NCBI GenBank assembly: GCA_024698685.1 | Contig: JAILQZ010000012.1 | Span: 1 to 61,456 of the forward strand | DNA from: a bacterium | Lineage (GTDB): Bacteria; Actinomycetota; Coriobacteriia; Coriobacteriales; CADBOM01 | Length of the DNA: 61,456 bases | Reading direction: 5' to 3' | In this document: positions 55,118-61,456 of the stretch, piece by piece | How the letters are laid out: each line of letters begins with the position of its first letter | How positions within the stretch are numbered: position 1 is the stretch's first letter | The notes under the pieces: generated by a model | Database searches by the model: none | Seen by the model: only the letters and a program-made list of their open reading frames with translations | What the model was told of the DNA's origin: nothing | Made by a program: the position numbers and the translations under genes

Positions 55118-55996
55118 CTACTCTGCGAGAACCGGGACTTCGATGGTGTAGTCTGCCATCCACTCTTGGACGAGCTTGTCCAGCGTACCATCCTTCTGGA
55201 GCTCATCGACAGCGGCGGAGACGGCATCGGTCAGAGGGGAATCCTTCGGAAGCAGGAATGCCAGAGGATCGGCCTCGGATCCAGGGATCTGGCCGATGAG
55301 CTTGGCAGCTGCGAGCTCTTCCATCTCAGGATCTGCCATGTAGACAGCCGTTGGGGTGTCGAGGATGATTCCATCGATCTGATGTGCGTTCAGAGCGGCC
55401 GCGGCATCAGCGTTGGAGTTGAAGACCTGGATGTTCTTGTTGACCTTATCCATGCCCCAAGTGTAGGAGGTCGAGCCTGCCTCGGCGCCGAGAACGGCAT
55501 CTCCGAGCTCAGCGAGGCTCGTTGCATTCGCATACTTGTCGTGGCCAGGTGCGGCATCGACCACGATCGACTGAGAGGGCGTGAAGTACGGCGAGCTGAA
55601 GTCGACGGCTGCCTTGCGCTCCTCGGTGACGCTGAACTGCTGGATGTTCATATCCCAGTCCTTGGCACCAGGCGTGATGGCCTCATCGAATCCGGTGCGG
55701 ACCCAGACGACCTGATCCTTGCTGAAGCCCATCTTCTCGGCGACTGCATATGCGACGGCTGCCTCGAAGCCCTCTCCGGACTCCGGGGCATCATTCATGA
55801 CATACGGCGGCCAAGCGGGATTGCCCGTGGCAATCGTCAGCGTGCCGGGATTTACGGTGACATCGGCGACGCTTTCGCCCGATGCGGTCTTGCTGGCATC
55901 CTGGCCACCAGAGCATCCCGCCAGCGCGAGGGCTCCGACCAGTGCGAAGCATGCGCACAGGACGACGATCATCTTGCGTTTACTGAAACCAGACAT
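55118..55996 (-). CDS. Amino acid ABC transporter, substrate-binding lipoprotein
   Basis: A 292-residue family 3 solute-binding protein. Signal peptide with lipobox LAGC (Cys about res 28), a Ser/Gly linker, then the two-lobed domain: TLTIATGNPAWPPYVM, GFDEAITPGAKDWDMNIQQFSVTEERKAAVDFSSPYF and GAEAGSTSYTWG. It is tethered outside the membrane and delivers an amino acid to the transporter genes that follow. GGAGG nine bases before the ATG. It may also bind dicarboxylic or aromatic amino acids; specificity is not readable. Confidence 0.93.
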   Translation of the reverse strand: MSGFSKRKMIVVLCACFALVGALALAGCSGGQDASKTASGESVADVTVNPGTLTIATGNPAWPPYVMNDAPESGEGFEAAVAYAVAEKMGFSKDQVVWVRTGFDEAITPGAKDWDMNIQQFSVTEERKAAVDFSSPYFTPSQSIVVDAAPGHDKYANATSLAELGDAVLGAEAGSTSYTWGMDKVNKNIQVFNSNADAAAALNAHQIDGIILDTPTAVYMADPEMEELAAAKLIGQIPGSEADPLAFLLPKDSPLTDAVSAAVDELQKDGTLDKLVQEWMADYTIEVPVLAE

Positions 55997-56144
55997 AGCA
56001 AGTAACCTCCAAATCTCCCATTATTCGAATCTGCCCGCGCGACCTTGCTGTTTCGCGTGGTTTTCCAACAAGTACAAGAATACTCCAAAAGCCTGCGTTG
56101 TGCGGCGGGACCAGGGTTCAAATCGAGTGGATTTCAGGAGCAAA

Positions 56145-56181
56145 GCAAAGGAGGCCCGCAGCTTTGCAGAGCCTCCTTTGC
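56145..56181 (-). terminator. Terminator after the 56204-56746 lipoprotein gene
   Basis: GCAAAGGAGGC and GCCTCCTTTGC arms, eleven pairs, then TTTGCT on the minus strand. Confidence 0.75.
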
Positions 56182-56203
56182 TTGCGATTTGCGAATTCGA
56201 GCG

Positions 56204-56746
56204 CTACTTCAGCGCGGCGCAATAGGCTGCGAGGTCGGCAGCTGGAATGCCGAAGTCCTCCTCGCCGCCAAGCGCGATGGCCATGACGGCATAGTCGTAG
56301 TCGCCGTTTGTCCAGATGACTTTGGCGGCCTTATCGGGAGCAGGGCCGAAGCATTTCACGCTGAGCCCCAAGCCATCGAGGGTTGCGTCCCATTCTTCCG
56401 CATATTTGTTGTAGTCGCCGGAGATATCACCGGCGTTCTCCTCGTCTATGTTCCCCTTGCGGACCACGATGTTCGCAGCGGGATACTCGTAGGTGACCTC
56501 GACCAGGCCCTCCATAGCGCGGTAGCTCACGGACACGGGCTCTCCAAGCCAGCTCTCAGGAGCCTCGACAGCTTGGAATTCCACACCGGCTACGGTTGCG
56601 GCCTGCTCGGCGCTCTCCGCGTCGGTCCAGGGGTTCGCGATCTCGGACTCGCCCTCTCCCTCTTCGGACGATCCGCCCGAGCAGGCCGCGAGGCCCAGGC
56701 AGCACAGCAGCGCTACGCATGATGCAACAATAAGAAGCTTCTTCAT
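56204..56746 (-). CDS. Lipoprotein of unknown function
   Basis: A 180-residue exported protein. Signal peptide from res 1, lipobox LAAC (Cys about 22), an acidic Ser/Glu linker, then a domain with IANPWTDAESAEQAA, IVVRKGN, DISGDYNKYAEEW and VIWTNGDYDYAVMA. Proteins with this pattern recur in Eggerthellaceae from memory; function unknown. ATG 56746 follows GAAAGGAG. Confidence 0.78.
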   Translation of the reverse strand: MKKLLIVASCVALLCCLGLAACSGGSSEEGEGESEIANPWTDAESAEQAATVAGVEFQAVEAPESWLGEPVSVSYRAMEGLVEVTYEYPAANIVVRKGNIDEENAGDISGDYNKYAEEWDATLDGLGLSVKCFGPAPDKAAKVIWTNGDYDYAVMAIALGGEEDFGIPAADLAAYCAALK

Positions 56747-56808
56747 CGCTACTCCTTTCAACGGGTTCCAATCGATGCCATACAGGTTCATTTTAGCTCA
56801 AAAGCGCA

Positions 56809-56838
56809 GGGAGCCGCCCGATGATTCGAGCGGCTCCC
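56809..56838 (-). terminator. Terminator after the 56905-57357 lipoprotein gene
   Basis: GGGAGCCGC and GCGGCTCCC arms, 12-base loop, then a short T-rich stretch on the minus strand. Confidence 0.65.
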
Positions 56839-56904
56839 CGTTTCGATAAGGTGTATCTCGTGCCGGAATATCCGACATAGAGCGGCCTTGCGCCCAAGCG
56901 GGCT

Positions 56905-57357
56905 CTAGAGGCCGGTGTCCTCGCGGTCGACCCCGCCTTGCCCAAGAGCATCATCGAGGCTCGCGTCGGCTGCGGCCTGAGCCGCCTTGTCATAGGCGAT
57001 GATGTCCACCTTGCCCTGCGCGTCGTTTGCCGTGATGACAACATCGAACTCGCCGTTTGCATCGATGAAGTTGGCGATGTTGTCCTCGACGTCACCGTCG
57101 AAGACGACCTCGTCAGTGGCGGCGTTGGTGATCGTCACATGGAAAGAGCCCTTGTCGACGATGTGGTTGATGCAGATTCCCTCTTCTGGAGCGATGGTGA
57201 TGCTTCCGGTGCCGGAGCCCTCAGCCGTTCCTTCGGCAACTGCGTGAATGCCGGCATCGTCGGTCTCCACGCCGAGTTGCGATCTGCTGCATGCCGCGAG
57301 CGCAAGCGCCATCACCATGACCATTGCTGCAACGATTGCGAGGGTTCTCTTCTTCAC
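56905..57357 (-). CDS. Small lipoprotein of unknown function
   Basis: A 150-residue exported protein. GTG start after AAGGAAGGA; signal peptide with lipobox LAAC (Cys about 23). The mature part has a compact beta pattern (TGSITIAPEEGICINHIV, SFHVTITNAATDEVVFDGD, GEFDVVITANDA) like an immunoglobulin-like or cystatin-like fold, then an Ala-rich helix. No family recognised. Confidence 0.72.
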   Translation of the reverse strand: MKKRTLAIVAAMVMVMALALAACSRSQLGVETDDAGIHAVAEGTAEGSGTGSITIAPEEGICINHIVDKGSFHVTITNAATDEVVFDGDVEDNIANFIDANGEFDVVITANDAQGKVDIIAYDKAAQAAADASLDDALGQGGVDREDTGL

Positions 57358-57406
57358 GTCTGTCCTTCCTTTCCGTGCGGCTGAAAGCGCGTGCCTTGCA
57401 GCCAGC

Positions 57407-57436
57407 AAAAGCGGGCCGCACACGACTGCAGCCCGC
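57407..57436 (-). terminator. Terminator after the Gly-rich protein gene
   Basis: GCGGGCTGC and GCGGCCCGC arms (one G-U), then TTTT on the minus strand. Confidence 0.75.
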
Positions 57437-57480
57437 CCCTATATGCTTTTACCTGCGGCTTTGCAGGGAGCCACCAGCTC

Positions 57481-57993
57481 CTAGCGTCCGCCGAAGAGCA
57501 GGCTTGCGATGTCTCCGAAGTCGAGGCCGCCGCCCTGCTGCGCTCCGCCTCCGCGCTTCATGGCCGCCTCATAGCCAGCCTGATAGCCCGCGTCGTAGTT
57601 GTTCTGGGCACTGGGTTGCTGGGAGCCGCCGCCGAAGAGCGAGCCGCCGAGGCTGAGAATGTTGGAGAGGATGTCGTCGCCAACGCCCTGGCTCATGTTG
57701 ACGCCAGCCGAGTGGCCGGAGCCAAGCAGCATATCGGCCATGCTGTGGACGCTGTTGTCGCTCGATCCGAGCAGCATCTGGGCGATGCCTGCGAGGTTGC
57801 CGAGGTCGATCTGCTGGCCGCGAGCCGCCGCAGCGGTTCCGGCGACGACCTGGCTGGCCTGCTCGCGAGAGATGTCCTGCAAGCCGGTGACGCCGCGAAT
57901 CGTCGAATACGGATGCTCGACGAGCTGCGAGAGAATGTCGGGCTCCTTCTGAGCGCTTCCCAAAAGCATCGAGATCATATCTTGGATATCCAT
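57481..57993 (-). CDS. Gly/Gln-rich cytoplasmic protein, unknown
   Basis: A 170-residue protein without signal peptide. The repeat-like elements SMLLGSAQKE, AQMLLGSSDNS, ADMLLGSGHS and a late ASLLFGGR give four MLLG-type helices spaced through the chain, with Gly/Ser/Gln-rich linkers in the last 60 residues. Good GGGAGG site before the ATG and its own TATAAT -10 (minus strand, 58070-58065). It may self-assemble. No family known to me. Confidence 0.65.
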   Translation of the reverse strand: MDIQDMISMLLGSAQKEPDILSQLVEHPYSTIRGVTGLQDISREQASQVVAGTAAAARGQQIDLGNLAGIAQMLLGSSDNSVHSMADMLLGSGHSAGVNMSQGVGDDILSNILSLGGSLFGGGSQQPSAQNNYDAGYQAGYEAAMKRGGGAQQGGGLDFGDIASLLFGGR

Positions 57994-58190
57994 GTGTCCT
58001 CCCTGGTTCTAGGTTCGCGGCCGAACCGGCCACGCTTGAATCGGTTGCTGAACGCTACACGAGGATTATACCGCGCCCGCAAATTCCGAAAGGCTTCAAT
58101 GAAATGTTTTTTAACCTTTTCAACTGCGTCGCTTCGCCTGCGGAAATTGGCTACCATATTGCATCGAAGGGGATCTTAAGGGGGGACGGC

Positions 58191-58991
58191 ATGATCTTCT
58201 ACTTCTCGGGAACGGGCAACAGCCTCTATGTAGCACGCGAGATAGCCTCCGCTCTCCGCGATGAGGCGCGCAGCATTCCACAGGCGATCCACGACGCTTC
58301 CAAGGCCTACGAGGGGGAGCGCATCGGAATCGTTGCGCCGCTGTACGGCTACGATGTGCCGGAGATGGTAAAGCGGTTCATGCGCGAGGCCGCCTTCGAC
58401 ACAGACTACCTCTTCTTCGTCTTCACCTATGGCAACCGCCATGGAATCTGCAGCGAGCTGGCGTGCAGCCGCATGGCTTCCCGCGGCATCGAGGTTGCGT
58501 ACACCGCCACGATCATCATGGCCGACAACTGGTTGCCCGGCTTCGATATGGACAGGCAGCGCATGGAGGACAAGGGCATCGAGGAAAACCTCGCGGCGAT
58601 CGTCTCCGACCTGTGCGGCAAGGTGCGCCGCATAGAGCGCGCAACCGAGGCTGGTCGGGCAGAGTTCGCCGAGTACCTCGAGCTTGGCATCGAGTACAGC
58701 GGAGAGACGCTGCAGGGCTTCCTGCACATGGTGGGGGAGCGCTGCGTGGGCTGCGGAACCTGCGCGCGGGTCTGCCCGGCTGGTTGCATCGCCTTGAAGG
58801 ACGGTAGAGCGCAGCGCGACTCGCTTGCAGGTCTGGGCTGCAACGGGTGCCTCGCTTGCATACACGCATGCCCCGCCCATGCCATAGAGATGGAGCTTCC
58901 CGAGATCAATCCCGCCGCCCGCTTCCGCAACGAGCATGTTGGCATTGCCGAGCTCATGGAGGCAAATTCGCAGTACAATTCGATAGATTAG
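58191..58991 (+). CDS. EFR1-family ferredoxin (flavodoxin-like plus 2x4Fe-4S)
   Basis: A 266-residue soluble protein. The N-terminal flavodoxin-like fold has IFYFSGTGNSLYVAREIA (res 2-19), with a phosphate-loop TGNS, and VAPLYGYDVPEMVKRF. The C-terminal ferredoxin has CVGCGTCARVCPAGC and CNGCLACIHACP (about res 184-226). It couples flavin and Fe-S electron carriers, perhaps for oxidative stress or flavin reduction. ATG 58191 follows AAGGGGGG. It is 43 bases before the AGCS symporter gene. Confidence 0.9.
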   Translation: MIFYFSGTGNSLYVAREIASALRDEARSIPQAIHDASKAYEGERIGIVAPLYGYDVPEMVKRFMREAAFDTDYLFFVFTYGNRHGICSELACSRMASRGIEVAYTATIIMADNWLPGFDMDRQRMEDKGIEENLAAIVSDLCGKVRRIERATEAGRAEFAEYLELGIEYSGETLQGFLHMVGERCVGCGTCARVCPAGCIALKDGRAQRDSLAGLGCNGCLACIHACPAHAIEMELPEINPAARFRNEHVGIAELMEANSQYNSID

Positions 58992-59034
58992 GAACGGCTC
59001 TAGACAGGAACGGCTGAAAGAAAGGGGGATTTCA

Positions 59035-60543
59035 ATGGAAGCACTGGTTAACATAACCGACGCCATCGACGGTTACATGTATACCTACTTCCTGGTGTTC
59101 CTTCTCATCGGCACTGGAATCTACTTCACCATCAGGACGAAGGGAGTCCAGTTCCGCTACATCAAGGAGATGTTCAAGGTCATCACCGAGAAGAAGCACG
59201 TGGCCGGCAAGAAGTCGGTCTCGTCGTTCCAGGCGATGATGGTCTCGACGGCGAGTCGCGTCGGCACTGGCAACATCGCGGGAGTGGCGACGGCCATCGC
59301 GTTCGGAGGCCCGGGGGCTGTCTTCTGGATGTGGGTGATGGCGCTGATCAACGGTGCTTCCGCATTCGTCGAATCGACGCTCGCGCAGATCTGGAAGGTT
59401 CGTTCCGCCGAGGGGGAGTTCCGAGGCGGCCCTGCGTACTACATCCAGCAAGCGCTGCACAGCCGAACCCTAGGAGTCATATTCGCGGTTTCGCTGATCC
59501 TCTGCTTCGGCCTAGGATTCAACGGCCTGCAGACCTACAACATGAGCTCCGCGGTCATCCACTACGTTCCCAACTGGACCAGCACCATGGGTCCGATGGC
59601 CCTCGGCCTGCTCCTCGCAGTGGTAATGGCCTTCGTCCTCTTCGGCGGAACGCACCGCATCAGCTTCCTCACCTCGGTCATCGTCCCCATCATGGCCATC
59701 GGCTACCTGATCATGGCGATAGTGATCGCGGTCATGAACGCCGGCGCTCTGCCCGAGGTCTTCGGGATGATCTTCAGGGAGGCGTTCAACTTCAGCGCCA
59801 TAGCGGGCGGTTTCGCTGGCTCGATGATCGTTCAGGGCATCAAGCGCGGCCTTTTCTCCAATGAGGCGGGCATGGGTTCAGCTCCGAACGCTGCGGCTTC
59901 TGCGAGCGTTTCGCATCCTGTCAAGCAGGGTCTGGTCCAGACGCTCTCCGTCTTCATCGACACGATCCTCATCTGCACCTGCTCCGCGGTCATCATCATG
60001 GTCTTCGTCTCCGGCAACGTCGACATGACCCCATGGGGCGGAGCGGCCGAAGGGGTTGCCCTCGCCAACATGCCGCTTGTCCAAGCATCGATGTACAATG
60101 CGCTCGGCAACTTCGGCATCCATTTCATGACGGTCGCGATATTCGCCTTCGCGTTCTCGTCGCTGATCGGCAACTACTTCTACGCCGAGGCCAACCTCAA
60201 GTTCATTTCCACCAACAAGACCCTCCTCACCGTGTTCCGCATCCTCTGCTGCGTGGTCGTCTTCTTCGGAGCGCAGTCGAACCTGATTCTCGCGTGGAAC
60301 CTCGCAGACATCTTCATGGGCATCCAGGCGATCATAAACATCATCGTCATCCTGATATTGGGGAAGTGGGCCTTCAAGGCTCTGGACGATTACACGGCGC
60401 AGAAGAAGCAGGGGCTCAACCCCGTCTTCGTTGCCGACAACTTCCCGGACATGCCGAAGACCGAGTGCTGGCATGAGACTCGCGAGGAGCTTCATGACGT
60501 TGCCAGCGGAATCGTTTTCGGCGGTGGCGAGGAAGACGATTAG
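59035..60543 (+). CDS. Alanine/glycine:cation symporter (AGCS)
   Basis: A 502-residue transporter with about 11 helices. STASRVGTGNIAGVATAIAFGGPGAVFWMWVMA (from about res 71) is the AGCS signature, and GLFSNEAGMGSAPNAAASA (about 270-288) is the second. It imports alanine or glycine with Na+. In this window alanine dehydrogenase (24.3 kb) could use its product. GAAAGGGGG precedes the ATG. Confidence 0.95.
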   Translation: MEALVNITDAIDGYMYTYFLVFLLIGTGIYFTIRTKGVQFRYIKEMFKVITEKKHVAGKKSVSSFQAMMVSTASRVGTGNIAGVATAIAFGGPGAVFWMWVMALINGASAFVESTLAQIWKVRSAEGEFRGGPAYYIQQALHSRTLGVIFAVSLILCFGLGFNGLQTYNMSSAVIHYVPNWTSTMGPMALGLLLAVVMAFVLFGGTHRISFLTSVIVPIMAIGYLIMAIVIAVMNAGALPEVFGMIFREAFNFSAIAGGFAGSMIVQGIKRGLFSNEAGMGSAPNAAASASVSHPVKQGLVQTLSVFIDTILICTCSAVIIMVFVSGNVDMTPWGGAAEGVALANMPLVQASMYNALGNFGIHFMTVAIFAFAFSSLIGNYFYAEANLKFISTNKTLLTVFRILCCVVVFFGAQSNLILAWNLADIFMGIQAIINIIVILILGKWAFKALDDYTAQKKQGLNPVFVADNFPDMPKTECWHETREELHDVASGIVFGGGEEDD

Positions 60544-60593
60544 CACGAGACGGCAAGCGCGTCCAACGCGTGCGATTCGATCTCTAACGGCTG

Positions 60594-60615
60594 GGCGGCT
60601 GCTTATGCGGCCGCC
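60594..60615. terminator. Hairpin between convergent AGCS and hemW genes
   Basis: GGCGGCTGC, loop TTAT, GCGGCCGCC with one G-U pair. No T run. Confidence 0.5.
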
Positions 60616-60619
60616 TTCG

Positions 60620-61456
60620 CTATCGGGCGCAATCCCATACAAGCCCGTAGAGCTCGTTGCCAAGCAGCCATCCCTTTGCGGTGGGCGAGACGCTGCCGTC
60701 TCCGTTTAGCTGGGCCAGCTCCTTGGCCAGCGCCCCCTCGACCGCGGTGGCGAGCTCCGGGCATGCGGTTGCGAGCTGGTTCAGGGTGCTTTCGGGAAGT
60801 CCGCGCGACATGCGCAGGCCGAGCATGGCGTCTTCGCAGGCGGCCTCTCGCTCGCTGAGGAATTCGGTTTCCAGCGCGCCCTTTGCCAGGGAGATCCGCG
60901 CTCGGTGCGAGACAGCCGCCCTCTTCAGCAGCTCTTTGCAGTCTATGCCCTCCGACCAACAGTCGAGCGCGCCGCTCTCGAGCAGCTCTTCTAGGTCGGC
61001 TGCATCCAGCATGCTTGCCGCGCCGTAGCCGAGTCCGAGATAGGGTTTGCCGGTCCAATAGGCTGCGTTGTGCCTGCTCTCGCGTCCAGGCAGCGCGTAG
61101 CTCGCCACCTCGTAGCGGGCGAATCCGTGCGCCTCGAGCGTTTTGGCTGCAAGCTCCATATGGCGCGCCTGCACGTCCTCGTCGATATCGGGCAGCTGGC
61201 CGGCTTCGATGCGCGCGCAGAGCGGGGTGCCCTCCTCGATGGTCAGCGAGTAGACGCTCACATGCGTCACGCCTAGTTCGACGAGCTGCTCGATAGTTGA
61301 GATGAGCGATTCATCGCTTTGGCCCATGACCCCGCAGATCACATCTGCCGAGACGTTGTCGAGGTAGCTTTTGGCAAGCCGGTCAACGGGCAGTGACGAT
61401 TCCATAACGCTTTCCTCGGGTATGAAATTGGCCACAGTGGCTATCGTGTTGTTCAC
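60620..61456 (-). CDS. hemW: HemW-like radical SAM protein, C-terminal part (5' end outside window)
   Basis: 278 residues that run off the window's right edge. VICGVMGQSDESLISTIEQLVELGVTHVSVYSLTIEEGTPLCARI matches the second half of the HemW radical SAM barrel, and HNAAYWTGKPYLGLGYGAASM the conserved region after it. A winged-helix-like C-terminal domain follows. The CxxxCxxC cluster motif must lie beyond the window. HemW is a heme chaperone, often mislabelled as coproporphyrinogen oxidase. The GTG near the edge is not taken as the true start. Confidence 0.88.
   Translation of the reverse strand: MNNTIATVANFIPEESVMESSLPVDRLAKSYLDNVSADVICGVMGQSDESLISTIEQLVELGVTHVSVYSLTIEEGTPLCARIEAGQLPDIDEDVQARHMELAAKTLEAHGFARYEVASYALPGRESRHNAAYWTGKPYLGLGYGAASMLDAADLEELLESGALDCWSEGIDCKELLKRAAVSHRARISLAKGALETEFLSEREAACEDAMLGLRMSRGLPESTLNQLATACPELATAVEGALAKELAQLNGDGSVSPTAKGWLLGNELYGLVWDCAR

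Noticed and set aside
60620-61456. HemW lacking the radical SAM cysteines as a degenerate form
   Set aside because: The missing N-terminal part lies beyond the window; the apparent GTG start at the edge is a coincidence.

Overview
The window looks like chromosome from a high-GC, anaerobic Actinomycetota of the class Coriobacteriia, probably Eggerthellaceae-like. The reasons are the GC-rich codons with CTC/GTC preference, the mix of anaerobic iron-sulfur and molybdenum enzymes (2-oxoacid:ferredoxin oxidoreductase, Mop-type molybdenum hydroxylases, an Hdr-like fusion, an EFR1 ferredoxin), the two-subunit glycyl-tRNA synthetase, and a magnesium-type Nramp relative of the kind known from Eggerthella. 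This is inference from gene content, not a database match. I see no insertion sequence, integrase, phage gene or CRISPR array.

Layout: 1-3.6 kb holds the end of a D-Ala-D-Ala ligase gene and a minus-strand magnesium pair (MgtE-like, then NRMT-like). 3.7-10.2 kb is housekeeping: rpsT, then rpsP-khpA-rimM-trmD, lepB and glyQS. 10.2-15.6 kb carries a GH25 lysozyme-like protein, a P-loop ATPase/methyltransferase pair, tRNA-Leu(CAA), a glutathione peroxidase, a ferrochelatase and a class II aldolase. 15.8-20.9 kb is a plus-strand cluster for a four-subunit VOR/KOR-type oxidoreductase, followed by an XRE-cupin regulator and an AMP-forming acyl-CoA synthetase. 21.0-37.6 kb is bounded by two paralogous single-chain molybdenum hydroxylases. 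Between them lie alanine dehydrogenase, ferritin, YigZ, QueD, an MFS carrier, a PutP-like symporter, a dGTPase-like HD protein, an isochorismatase-fold hydrolase, a zinc-ribbon protein and a large flavin/iron-sulfur/CCG fusion. 37.8-49.1 kb has an old-yellow-enzyme/FadH-type reductase, DUF1015, a catalytically degenerate aldehyde dehydrogenase, a Maf-MTHFS fusion, a CPA1 antiporter, a multi-cluster ferredoxin with an MvhD-like core, and citrate synthase. 49.4-61.5 kb has an NCS2 permease, a UroD-family protein behind an attenuator-like leader, an alpha/beta hydrolase, an amino-acid ABC transporter, a run of small exported or Gly-rich unknown proteins, an EFR1 ferredoxin, an AGCS symporter and the 3' part of hemW.

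How the genes may work together: amino acids enter through the AGCS, ABC and PutP-like carriers. Alanine dehydrogenase deaminates alanine, and the VOR-type enzyme oxidises branched-chain 2-oxoacids to acyl-CoA with reduced ferredoxin. Ferredoxin-type electrons could then meet the Mop-like enzymes, the Hdr-like fusion and the four-cluster ferredoxin. The most interesting candidates are the Mop / flavin-dicluster-CCG / zinc-ribbon module (32.2-37.6 kb), the aldehyde dehydrogenase that has lost its nucleophile and general base, the pseudoknot-capable terminator in the UroD leader, and the leader of the magnesium operon that can pair with its own ribosome binding site.
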